A DNA stretch of 63,360 bases from assembly GCA_964631605.1 (NCBI GenBank), contig CAZVYG010000021.1, forward strand, positions 1 to 63,360, in the 5' to 3' direction. The stretch is from JARKQH01 sp964631605. GTDB taxonomy: Bacteria > Verrucomicrobiota > Verrucomicrobiia > Limisphaerales > UBA8199. The translations under genes and the position numbers were made by a program. Below, in pieces: positions 53,201-60,624 of the stretch. Numbering within the stretch: position 1 is the stretch's first letter; each line of letters opens with the position of its first letter. The notes beneath the pieces are model-generated. The model saw only the letters and a list, made by a program, of their open reading frames with translations. It was not told the origin of the DNA and ran no database searches.

Positions 53201-53661
53201 CCAGTGAAACCTACACTGACAACTCGATCGGGCTCTCTTTCCAGGGACGCTTTGGAGTGGTTGCCGACCATGGCGACTATTCCACGACGCTCTACCTCGG
53301 CGAAGGATCCTCCCTCTCCTATCGCGGCAACTCGGTGGCCATTGTCAGCGGGACCAACTCGGCCGCCGAAGTGCAATTCACCCCTGGTCAGAGGCCGATC
53401 ATCACCGCCAATGCCCCCGTGAATGCCGTCGCGGCCAGCGCGCCCCAATTCACTCTCATTGCCCGGCAGGCGGATGGCGGGGTCGCATTCCTGGCCGTCG
53501 GCTCGCCGGGTGTTCCCTACAGGTTCTGGGCCACCACCAACCTAACCAGTGGGCCCTGGACACTCTTGAGCACCGGCACGGTGACCAACAGTCCCTTTCT
53601 GATTCAAGACGCCGGGGCCGCCGCCATTCCGAAACGCTTTTACCGGTTTAGCACCCCATGA
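50203..53661 (+). CDS. Polysaccharide lyase-like protein (heparinase II/III-alginate lyase type) with pilin-like N-terminus
   Basis: About 1152 residues from ATG 50203. Residues 30-55 (GTAFTLIEPLGVIATVAILIL) copy the prepilin N-terminus with the Glu in place but Pro after it, so processing may be impaired; it could act as a plain signal or anchor. Residues 60-260 are a DNRLRE-like beta domain (VQWTLSSPPLVIADLA). From 290 an alpha/alpha toroid follows (FNDALDCAVLYYLTGDAQYARCAADVLHN, YDYRYYNQPGDIWPESLQYA). Then comes the heparinase beta-sandwich with HVHSHASGMSMELFGPGQVLGAKAGHDDYGSAIHEKFY, the probable catalytic His/Tyr region. The end (FWATTNLTSGPWTLLSTGTV to FYRFSTP) is the phylum's C-terminal module. 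Uronic acid polymers are the likely substrate. Confidence 0.75.
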   Translation: MMNNEPAARTVKPAALPRSGTAFTLIEPLGVIATVAILILLGHLPAGQAFAATIYADTNDCEVQWTLSSPPLVIADLASSVLIVGTAGTTGKERCPVIPFQLPDFGAVTNPFSSASFSCNIASYVNTPIGNADLYGLGRRADATVLTNDYWAGTSAVDSTDATFLQDNLLLTPPATGIVTNSVAGRAALVNYLNAQYAGGAGAGQFVFLRLSTDTAQTGVHRWQITSAEGAAANLPAWPQINYTLAPPDYSRPFIWVRNVEKAGILAKIATNAWATNVFNGMVSRVAADVASHQTNRDAWLRQLPVDWTLSPARFKTIPTYSESTVRYPAEAKFNDALDCAVLYYLTGDAQYARCAADVLHNAVKTLLPVAPSTSVGNGGWIFQDDFLKEARVTGTQLGIVYDFLYTYLQTNPVYDVQTGGMVPFNFTDAQSVFRTLYQLARDHGQKDSNWSALMATCMLNSLLALDDPAERAAALQVYLITGSSRQASLDYDYRYYNQPGDIWPESLQYASAVGSIRSTHMVLLERVDPALNLFNQYPNLPLSLPRISYLRYPNGEQICFGDGHRASSGQPFFRYELVYQHAAARGRGDLTSYFGSLISSGVAAGEYNRSTLKAYESLGQHDEPLQLLWLAPTIPEPPVPPVLPRADTLPFAGIALQRNPASVSNSTYGLMGFVGGAAHVHSHASGMSMELFGPGQVLGAKAGHDDYGSAIHEKFYRLFAANNTIIVNAASRGQGGWSDIAINTVQTVAMEPQPFAPAVSSNFSFTCSSFADDKGTLAEATQQRTLAIVRTSPTTGFYVDLFRSKSTVTNRVAVTLNGNVTNQFHDYIYRNIGETTVDLRTNGAVLPLFSQPDRFQNDIGDAYAQPGWRYFTNTMVSHPHSQPVWARFTATPTGKPTICMDMHLPAVASREVAKVDSPPIVEAPAPYSNKRSPTLVIRQIGEAWNKPFAAVYEPHFGSAAATVTNVTALLRGNVVVGVKIESFVAGRNRIHYVLSNPGASETYTDNSIGLSFQGRFGVVADHGDYSTTLYLGEGSSLSYRGNSVAIVSGTNSAAEVQFTPGQRPIITANAPVNAVAASAPQFTLIARQADGGVAFLAVGSPGVPYRFWATTNLTSGPWTLLSTGTVTNSPFLIQDAGAAAIPKRFYRFSTP

Positions 53662-53766
53662 TTTTGGCGCCGAAGCCCGCCTCCCACCTCGGCTCAAGCT
53701 CCAACCAGACCTTCACAACGGACACGAACACCCGCCTCGCGCGCCCCCTGCTCCAGCCTCGCGTGG

Positions 53767-53786
53767 CCCGCTGTGCGGGGCGCTTT
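53767..53786. terminator. Weak GC hairpin between lyase and panC
   Basis: CCCGC-TGT-GCGGG followed by GCGCTTT, between the convergent stops. A five-base stem only. Confidence 0.3.
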
Positions 53787-53793
53787 CATTAAC

Positions 53794-54660
53794 TTAAAGC
53801 CGGGCGTTGTCAATCAACCGCGTCGCGCCGACAAACACCGCCAGCGCCATCTGCGCGCCACGCCTGACCCGCTTCACGGGTTCCAGTGTCTCGGGCTCGA
53901 AGAACGCGACGTAATCCAGCCGGGCGTCCGGTGCGGTCTTGACGATGCGGTCAACCTCGCGCCTGAGCCGGCCCGCCGGCAGCCCCGCGCGCGATTTGCG
54001 CACCAGGGCCTGAACCGCCCGAATGGCGCGCGCGAGCACCAGCGCCTGGGCGCGCAAGTCACCCGTCAGGTATCGGTTCCGGGAACTCATCGCCAGGCCG
54101 TCCGGTTCCCGCACCGTCGGCGCCACCACCATCTCCACCGGAAAATTCAAATCCCGAACCATCCGCCGGATGATCGCCGCCTGCTGAAAATCCTTCGCCC
54201 CGAAAACCGCAACCGTGGGCAGCACGAGGTTGAAAAGCTTGGCCACAATGGTCGTTACGCCCCGAAAATGCGTCGGCCGGGAAGCCCCTTCCATCATTCG
54301 CGACAGGCTTTCCTCCACCACAAACGTGCTGAATCCCCCACCCGGCGGCTCAGGATACATCCCCCGGTCGGACGGGGCGAAAACCACATCCACCCCCGCC
54401 TCGCGGCAGAGTTTCAAATCCCGCCGCAGCGTCCGCGGATATTTCGCGAAATCCTCCCGCGGCCCAAACTGCGTGGGATTCACATAAATGCTGACCACCA
54501 CCTTGCCGCGCGCCCCAACGCGACGCCGGGCCTCCGCCACCAGGCTGAGGTGTCCCGCATGAAGGCAGCCCATGGTGGGCACAAAACCGATCGCCATTTC
54601 CCGGCCCCGCCATGCCAGGGCCAGCCGCTGCATTTGACCAGGATGATGAACCGTCTGCAC
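53794..54660 (-). CDS. panC: Pantothenate synthetase
   Basis: 288 residues, joins pantoate and beta-alanine with ATP hydrolysis to AMP in coenzyme A synthesis. The nucleotidyltransferase HIGH-type motif is in GFVPTMGCLHAGHLSLV. SIYVNPTQFGPREDFAKYPR, the pantoate-binding FVVEESLSRMMEGASRPTHFRGVTTIVAKLFN, FGAKDFQQ and the KMSKS-equivalent MSSRNRYL are all present. It is of normal length and complete. The glutaredoxin-like gene ends 52 bases upstream on the same strand and may be co-transcribed. panB and panD are not in the window. Confidence 0.97.
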   Translation of the reverse strand: MQTVHHPGQMQRLALAWRGREMAIGFVPTMGCLHAGHLSLVAEARRRVGARGKVVVSIYVNPTQFGPREDFAKYPRTLRRDLKLCREAGVDVVFAPSDRGMYPEPPGGGFSTFVVEESLSRMMEGASRPTHFRGVTTIVAKLFNLVLPTVAVFGAKDFQQAAIIRRMVRDLNFPVEMVVAPTVREPDGLAMSSRNRYLTGDLRAQALVLARAIRAVQALVRKSRAGLPAGRLRREVDRIVKTAPDARLDYVAFFEPETLEPVKRVRRGAQMALAVFVGATRLIDNARL

Positions 54661-54712
54661 CGCGCCAAGGTGCCGCCAGCACCCCGACCAATCAATCCGA
54701 TTATCGGCCGGC

Positions 54713-55015
54713 TCAGCGCCCGCAGCACTGGTGCGTCACCACCCCCGCCTCGCGGTCGGTGGGCTCCACCAGGCCCTGCGCCAGCAGATACTGCTCCACC
54801 TCTTCCCCGCTCACGTCCGCCAGCAGATGGCCGTTGATCTCCACGCAGGGACTGAGCGTCTGACCGCTCCGCTCAATCATTTCCTGACGCTGCCGCGGGT
54901 CGTTGATGATGTCTCGATCCTCGAACGGCAAATCGTATTTGCGGAGCACCGCCCGCACGCCCTGGCTCCAGCCACAGGTCGGCTTGAGATAAGCTATCAC
55001 TTTCGCTTTATTCAT
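54713..55015 (-). CDS. Glutaredoxin-like protein
   Basis: 100 residues. A thioredoxin-fold protein with the monothiol-type motif CGWS at the N-terminus of the first helix (IAYLKPTCGWSQGVRAVLRKYDL), the cis-Pro region LSPCVEINGHLL and the glutathione-site DVSGEEVEQYL. A CC pair near the C-terminus (THQCCGR) is unusual and might bind metal or glutathione. Possible roles are glutathione-linked disulfide reduction or iron-sulfur cluster transfer. Confidence 0.85.
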   Translation of the reverse strand: MNKAKVIAYLKPTCGWSQGVRAVLRKYDLPFEDRDIINDPRQRQEMIERSGQTLSPCVEINGHLLADVSGEEVEQYLLAQGLVEPTDREAGVVTHQCCGR

Positions 55016-55208
55016 ACTTCAGACATGCTACTATATCCCCACGCGCAGGCAACTGCCAGCCTCCCCGCGCGCCCCCTTTCGCCGTCCCGCCAACTCCCGG
55101 CTCGGCCTTAATCCGGGCCGTTCCCGCCGGGGGGCCGGCGCCTTCTCATTGGCCAACGCGCCTCTAAAACGGGTTGCTTGTTCGCCTGGTTGGGACTGTA
55201 ATGTTCCC

Positions 55209-56612
55209 ATGAAAGCAAAACCCGCTTTGCCCCGGAAGCCGCCTTCCGATTCCTTCCCCCACCCACTCCCCGTGCTGAACCGCCGCGCGTTTGTCCGTTA
55301 TTCGCTGTCGCTTGCGGCCGCTTGCGCAGCCGGCTTACCGGCAATCAGCCGCGGGCTGGAGCAGTCCCGCCCAAAGCCCGTTGGCGTCGCCAGGGGCATC
55401 CACCCGGGGCGCGTGGTGTGGGTCCATGATCCGGAGGTTACCCGTTGGAAAGGGCCGGGCGACGGGCACTGGTGGGAGGGCGGCCGCATCAACCAGGAAC
55501 GCGTGGACGCCATGCTGGCGCGAAGCGTGTGTGAATTGACCGGGGAAGGGACTACGGCCAGGGCGTGGTCGAAGCTCTTTCGCCATTTCAACCAAAGCCG
55601 GGGCAAAGGGGATGTTGGATATCGCGCCGGGGAGCAGGTGGCCATCAAACCCAACTGGGTTGGGCTGATCTACCGCGAGGGCCACGTGAATCTCGAAACC
55701 TACCGGTTCATCCGCAGGCACGATTACATGAACACCGCCCCACAGATGATCCTCGCCCTCGTAAACCAATTGGTCGGCGCGGGGGTGCCCGCTGGCAACA
55801 TCACCGTCTGCGACACGCTCGCCTGCCTGGTTCACGAGTACTATGACCTGCTTCACGGCTCCTTCTCCGCCCTGCGTTGCGAGGACTACGCGGGGAAGTT
55901 CGACCGGGCTAAAGTGACGCCCTCCCGGCAGCCCCTCTACTGGAGCAGCCGGCCCGAAGGCAAGGCCCAGGATTATCTTCCCGCCTCTTTTGCCGAGGCG
56001 GATTACCTCATCAACTTCGCCAACCTCAAGGCTCACTCGGCCGCCGGAGTTACCCTGTGCGCCAAGAACCATTACGGCTCGCTGATCCGCTGGCCCGTCC
56101 AGGAAGGGTATTATGACATCCATCCCAGTTGCTTCGCGCGCGAAACCGGCCGCTACCGCGCTTTGGTGGACCTGACCGGCCACGCTCACCTGGGCGGCAA
56201 GACTCTGCTCTATCTCGTGGACGGCCTCTTTGCCGGCGTGCATCCGCGCGACCCCGGCCCGCAGCCGCTGCGCCCGCCGCCCTTCAACGGCCACTGGCCT
56301 TGCAGCCTGCTGGCCTCCCAGGACCCCGTCGCCATTGATTCCGTCGGGTTCGATTTCCTCTCGACCGACTGGCCCGACTTCACCGGCCGGGGTGGGGTGG
56401 ACGATTACCTGCGCGAGGCGGCCCTTGCAAACGATCCCCCTTCCGGAACCTTCTACGATCCCAACCACCCCGCACCCACCAGCCGGTTGCCAAGTCTGGG
56501 CGCTTACGAACACTGGAACAATCCCCGCGAAAAAGCCTACTCGCGCAACCTCGGCGCCGGGGACGGCATCGAACTGACCAGCGTAACGCTCGGAGCCGGC
56601 CGTGGTAAGTAA
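55209..56612 (+). CDS. Tat-exported DUF362-family protein
   Basis: About 467 residues from ATG 55209. A twin-arginine signal (NRRAFVRYSLSLAAACAAGLPA) follows a 25-residue lead. The DUF362 core is visible: GYRAGEQVAIKPNWVG, APQMILALVNQLVGAGVPAGNITVCDTLA, EADYLINFANLKAHSAAGVTLCAKNHYGSL, LLYLVDGLFAG and SQDPVAIDSVGFDFLSTDW. The Tat signal suggests folding with a cofactor before export. No Cys-rich iron-sulfur motif is evident, although many DUF362 proteins carry ferredoxin-like sites. Function unknown; it stands alone, divergent from the glutaredoxin gene. Confidence 0.82.
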   Translation: MKAKPALPRKPPSDSFPHPLPVLNRRAFVRYSLSLAAACAAGLPAISRGLEQSRPKPVGVARGIHPGRVVWVHDPEVTRWKGPGDGHWWEGGRINQERVDAMLARSVCELTGEGTTARAWSKLFRHFNQSRGKGDVGYRAGEQVAIKPNWVGLIYREGHVNLETYRFIRRHDYMNTAPQMILALVNQLVGAGVPAGNITVCDTLACLVHEYYDLLHGSFSALRCEDYAGKFDRAKVTPSRQPLYWSSRPEGKAQDYLPASFAEADYLINFANLKAHSAAGVTLCAKNHYGSLIRWPVQEGYYDIHPSCFARETGRYRALVDLTGHAHLGGKTLLYLVDGLFAGVHPRDPGPQPLRPPPFNGHWPCSLLASQDPVAIDSVGFDFLSTDWPDFTGRGGVDDYLREAALANDPPSGTFYDPNHPAPTSRLPSLGAYEHWNNPREKAYSRNLGAGDGIELTSVTLGAGRGK

Positions 56613-56723
56613 GGCGCCCGGTTGGGGACGCGCATCGGTTTTCGGGCGACGGCCTGACAGGAACAGGAGTCCCGCGGCCTACCGTTAACCTCGAGCGATA
56701 CCCGGCCTGAGCGGGTGCAACGA

Positions 56724-57377
56724 TCACGGCAGCGCCAGGCGATTTGTCACCCCCCTAGCGGTTATTGGAACCTCTCGCGCCCTAAGATTCGTAAATTGAT
56801 AAACACTACCGTCAACAAACCCAAGGTTACCCCTCTCTGAATGAATCTCCCCGGTCCACCCGAGCGGGGTGTCTTTGGTGACATAAACAAGCGGCCTGCC
56901 CGGCAGTGCTTTGTTGGTCAAGTTGCGGTCACCAGATAGCAGATTGGACTGCGCCCCTTCAACGGCATCTATATTCACGAAGTAGCTGATGTTTGTGTCC
57001 GAGAAGGCAGAGCCGAAGTTGGTGGCATAAATTCGGCTCGTGTCTGCTGGACAACGCAGGAATTTGGGGGTGCTCAGTTCGTTGGACATAACGGCGAAGT
57101 GAGGGAATACGAGGCCGCTTGCGGCAATTTCCATTGTTCCTCCTTCTGCCGTGGATACCTGCATCGGAAAACGGTCGTTATTGTCCAGGGCCCAACACCG
57201 GAAGGCCAGGCCAATTTGCTTCAGGCAATTCGTGCAGTTTATCTTCGATGATCGGGCTCTTTGTCTTGCAAGGGTTGGCAAAAGGAGAACCGCCAACACC
57301 ACCAAACAGGCGACGGTCACCAGGAGTTCGGGAGCGGTGAAGGCCCGCAGCCTGGGATTGGCATGTCGCGAGTCCAT
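56724..57377 (-). CDS. Divergent pseudopilin-like protein with H-X9-DG motif
   Basis: 217 residues. The N-terminus RAFTAPELLVTVACLVVLAVLLLP is a degenerate prepilin signal: Glu five residues into the helix is kept, but the LI before it is changed to AP. SSKINCTNCLKQIGLAFRCWALDNNDRFPM and HSERGNLGFVDG (H-X9-DG) are the family blocks. Codon use looks less GC-biased than the neighbours in places, which may mean recent arrival. It lies between the DUF362 gene (convergent) and the two sulfatases (same strand, 42 bases downstream of the sulfatase stop). Confidence 0.75.
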   Translation of the reverse strand: MDSRHANPRLRAFTAPELLVTVACLVVLAVLLLPTLARQRARSSKINCTNCLKQIGLAFRCWALDNNDRFPMQVSTAEGGTMEIAASGLVFPHFAVMSNELSTPKFLRCPADTSRIYATNFGSAFSDTNISYFVNIDAVEGAQSNLLSGDRNLTNKALPGRPLVYVTKDTPLGWTGEIHSERGNLGFVDGSVYQFTNLRAREVPITARGVTNRLALP

Positions 57378-57419
57378 ATATACATCATAACACTTTTCTC
57401 AGCCCGCCGCCAAGCCTCC

Positions 57420-58922
57420 TCAGGGCCTGGTCAGTCTTGGCGGCCAGACGCCTTCGGCGATCCCCGGGGTTGCGCCCGAGGGCGGGAAGGTGGCTTTGAC
57501 GGCACCGCGGAGTTGAGCCGAGAGGTCGGCAAGGGTCCGCGCGTAGGCGGGATCCTTGGCGAGGTTGTTGAGTTCTTTCGGATCCGCGTCGTGATCGTAC
57601 AGTTCGCGGCCCTGGTTTCCCTCGTCCCACTCGGTGTAGCGCCACCGGGCGGTGCGCAGGCTGTAACCCATGAACTGGCCGGCGGCGCCGGTATCCAGCG
57701 CCCGTCGCCCCCCGCCCCCGCGGGTCACCTGGGTGAGCGCCCACCCCCGGCCGACCGACGTTGGGTCTTTGAGCATCGGGACCAGGCTTTGGCCTTGCAG
57801 ATTCGGGGGAGGTTTGACCCCGCAAAGCTCGGCGAGCGTCGGGTAAAGGTCCACCTGGCTTACCGGTGTTTCCACGACGGCGCCCGGCTTCCCAATGCCC
57901 GGCGCAAGGATCAGCAACGGGACACGCGCGCTCTCCTCGAAAAGGCTCCTTTTCTGCCACAACCCGTGCTCGCCCATGTGATAGCCGTGGTCGCTGGTAA
58001 ACACGATGATCGTGCGATCCGCCAGCCCGGAGCGGTCCAGGGCATTGAGGACCCGGCCCACCTGAGCGTCCATGAAACTGATGCTGGCGTAATAGGCTTG
58101 GAGACATTGCCGCCGCAGGTCGTCGGTGAGCTTGTCCTCCTCGCGCTTGTAGCTTGCCAGCGCCGCCGCCGGCAGATCGGCCTGGTCCTCTTTGACCCCC
58201 TGGACCACCGGCATCTCCCGCTCGGGATACTTCTCAAAGTAAGCCTTGGGCGACACGTAAGGCGTATGCGGGCGGAAGAAGCCCACCGCGAGAAAGAACG
58301 GGCGCGGTTCACGGCCGGCACAGCGCTCGAGGACCCATTCGGCCTCGGCCGCCAGCCTGCCATCGGTGTGGTGCGCGTCGCCCTTGGGCGAGGCATACCA
58401 GCTCAGCGTGGCCCCGAACTGGCCGGGCACGAGCGAAAAAATGCGCGGCTCCTCCTCCAGCCGGTCCACCCCCGCCGGATTGATCTCCAGTTCCCAGGAC
58501 GCCGGGTCGTCATGGCCGTCGGTCCCGATCGAATTGGGCACGTTGTAGTGGTAGAGTTTGCCCAGACGCGCGGCAAAGTAACCGTCCAGGCGGAAGGCCT
58601 GGGGCAGGCTGATCTGCGCGGGAATGGTTTGGCGGAAGATTTGCGCGTTGGCCAGAATGCCCGAGCTGTTCGGGTAAAGGCCTGTCAGCATCGAATTGCG
58701 GCTCGGGCCGCACAACGGGAACGAGCAATAGGCGCGGTTGAAGCGCACACCGCGCGCAGCCAACCGGTCCAGGTTCGGCGTCTGGACGCGCGGATCCCCA
58801 TAACACCCGAGAAAGTTGTTCAGATCATCCGAGATCAGGAACAGCACGTTGGTGCGCGGCGCGGCGGCGGCGCCGGCGGCCAGGGCCAGCGCGCAAAGCA
58901 GGTGAAGGACAAATCGGTTCAT
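57420..58922 (-). CDS. Secreted sulfatase, iduronate-2-sulfatase-like
   Basis: 500 residues with signal peptide MNRFVLHLLCALALAAGAAAA. Metal site NVLFLISDDLNNFLGCYGD, formylglycine signature CGPSR at Cys71, KLYHYNVPNS, FFRPHTPYVSPKAYFEKYP and IIVFTSDHGYHMGEHGLWQKRSLFEESARVPL are typical of the IDS-like S1 subfamily. It removes sulfate esters from sugars in the periplasm or outside after conversion of Cys71 to formylglycine. No maturase gene is in the window. It starts 20 bases after the stop of the upstream sulfatase, so the two form an operon. Confidence 0.93.
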   Translation of the reverse strand: MNRFVLHLLCALALAAGAAAAPRTNVLFLISDDLNNFLGCYGDPRVQTPNLDRLAARGVRFNRAYCSFPLCGPSRNSMLTGLYPNSSGILANAQIFRQTIPAQISLPQAFRLDGYFAARLGKLYHYNVPNSIGTDGHDDPASWELEINPAGVDRLEEEPRIFSLVPGQFGATLSWYASPKGDAHHTDGRLAAEAEWVLERCAGREPRPFFLAVGFFRPHTPYVSPKAYFEKYPEREMPVVQGVKEDQADLPAAALASYKREEDKLTDDLRRQCLQAYYASISFMDAQVGRVLNALDRSGLADRTIIVFTSDHGYHMGEHGLWQKRSLFEESARVPLLILAPGIGKPGAVVETPVSQVDLYPTLAELCGVKPPPNLQGQSLVPMLKDPTSVGRGWALTQVTRGGGGRRALDTGAAGQFMGYSLRTARWRYTEWDEGNQGRELYDHDADPKELNNLAKDPAYARTLADLSAQLRGAVKATFPPSGATPGIAEGVWPPRLTRP

Positions 58923-58942
58923 GGATCAGCGGGGTTGTTGGT

Positions 58943-60448
58943 TTATTGAGCCGGTTGTGTGCGGCGTGGCGGCGGGGATGCCTCGCTCGCCCCTGGTTGT
59001 GGATGGGGATTGGGCGCCGGCATCCTCGCGCCCACGGCCTTCCTCCAGGCTTGAAGTTTGACCTGCAGTTGCCTTGCCTTGGCCGGCTGTTCGGACGCCA
59101 GGTTGCGTTGTTCGGAAAGGTCGCGCCGCAGATCGAACAGCTCGAGCCGGCCGTCTTCATACCATTCAATGAGTTTCCAATCACCCTCGCGCACGGCGCC
59201 GCCGGGGGCGCCGCCCTGATTGCCGTAATGGGGGTAATGCCAGAAAATGGGGCCGCGGCTCAGGTCGGCCCCCCGCAACAAGGGGACGAAGCTGACGCCG
59301 TCAACATGCTGGTTCGGCAGCGGGGACAGCCCGGCCAGTTCGAGGAGGGTGGGATAGAAATCCGGGCTGGTCACGGGTGTGTCGCAGACGCTTCCCGGGC
59401 GGGTGACCCCTGGCGCGCGAACGATCAGCGGTTCGCGAATGCCGCCTTCATAAAGCCAGCCTTTGCCCGCGCGCAACGGCAGGTTGGAGGTCGGATGCCC
59501 TTCGGAGGTGGAAAGCCCGCCGTTGTCGGAAGTAAAGACCACGACCGTCCGATCGGTCAGCCCGAGCTCATCCAGTTTGGCCAGCACCTTGCCCACCGCC
59601 TGGTCCATCGCCTCGACCATGCCGGCATAAACCGGGTGCTCCTGCACCCATCGCACCTCGCGCTGGCCCTCCCGCCCCCATTTGGGCTCCAGGCCCAGCC
59701 GCTGCCGTTTTTCCTCGTACTTCCGCTTCAAATCCTCGCGCGCCATCAAAGGGGTGTGGACGGAATAAAAGCTTAGATATGCGAAGAAGGAACGGTCGCG
59801 ATTCGCTTCGATGAACTTCGCCGTCTCGGTCGCCAGGCGGTCGGGAAGATGCTCGCCCGGGGGCCCATCCTCGAGGCGGGGATTGTCGTACGGCGAGAAG
59901 TATTTGTTGCCGCCGTAGGGCCCGCCGCGGTCAATCCCGCCCCGGTTGATCTCAAATCCTTGGTCCTCGGGCCAGAATCCTTCCGGACCCAAATGCCATT
60001 TCCCGGCAAAGAAAGTGCGGTAACCGGCCTGTTTGAACGCCTCCGCCAGCGTGGTTTCATCGAGGTCCAACCGCTCCTGGTAAGGCGCCGGCAACAGCTT
60101 CGTGGCGCGTTTCCATTTCCCGGGCTGCGCGGCGCCGATGTAATCCGTCACGCCGGTGCGTTGCGGGTATTTGCCGGTGAGAATGCTCGCGCGGGTCGGC
60201 GAACAGACCGGGCAGGCCGCGTAGCCGGAGGTGAATCGCATCCCTTTCCTTGCCAGCGCGTCAATGTTCGGCGTTTCGTAAAAAGTCTGCGGGTTGTTGG
60301 CTCCAATGTCCATGTACCCCAGGTCATCCGCCAGCAAAAACAGAATGTTGGGCCGCGCCTCGGCGGGCAAAGAGCCGCCGGCGGCGGTTTGCGCGGCCGC
60401 CGCAAGAACAGTCATCGCGGCCAGCAGCCGGACCCATGTTGTTTTCAT
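58943..60448 (-). CDS. Secreted arylsulfatase-type sulfatase
   Basis: About 501 residues from ATG 60448 (signal MKTTWVRLLAAMTVLAAAAQTAAG); the longer open frame upstream is Arg-rich and not a leader. Metal-site NILFLLADDLGYMDIG, signature CSPTR at Cys82, FFAGKWHLG, FTSDNGGLSTSEGHPTSNLPLRAGKGWLYEGGIREPLIV and a C-terminal REGDWKLIEWYEDGRLELFDL are typical of S1 sulfatases. CSPTR is an accepted formylglycine context (C-x-P-x-R). First gene of the sulfatase pair. Substrate unknown. Confidence 0.93.
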   Translation of the reverse strand: MKTTWVRLLAAMTVLAAAAQTAAGGSLPAEARPNILFLLADDLGYMDIGANNPQTFYETPNIDALARKGMRFTSGYAACPVCSPTRASILTGKYPQRTGVTDYIGAAQPGKWKRATKLLPAPYQERLDLDETTLAEAFKQAGYRTFFAGKWHLGPEGFWPEDQGFEINRGGIDRGGPYGGNKYFSPYDNPRLEDGPPGEHLPDRLATETAKFIEANRDRSFFAYLSFYSVHTPLMAREDLKRKYEEKRQRLGLEPKWGREGQREVRWVQEHPVYAGMVEAMDQAVGKVLAKLDELGLTDRTVVVFTSDNGGLSTSEGHPTSNLPLRAGKGWLYEGGIREPLIVRAPGVTRPGSVCDTPVTSPDFYPTLLELAGLSPLPNQHVDGVSFVPLLRGADLSRGPIFWHYPHYGNQGGAPGGAVREGDWKLIEWYEDGRLELFDLRRDLSEQRNLASEQPAKARQLQVKLQAWRKAVGARMPAPNPHPQPGASEASPPPRRTQPAQ

Positions 60449-60624
60449 AAAAGCTTGTCGTCTGTCGCCATGTTTCCTCCCAACCACCAGTCTCTCTTGC
60501 TGGCGGCGGCGCCCGGGTTTCTCCCCGAACGAAAACGGGGCCCGAAAGTGATGCCTGGGCCGCGAAAGGCCTTCGTCAAGGCCCCTTTGCATCGTCCCTT
60601 TCCACGTGTCCCGGCATAAGTCAA

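Noticed and set aside
57261..58949. 562-codon frame opposite the iduronate-sulfatase-like gene
   Set aside because: Shadow of a complete sulfatase with active-site motifs.
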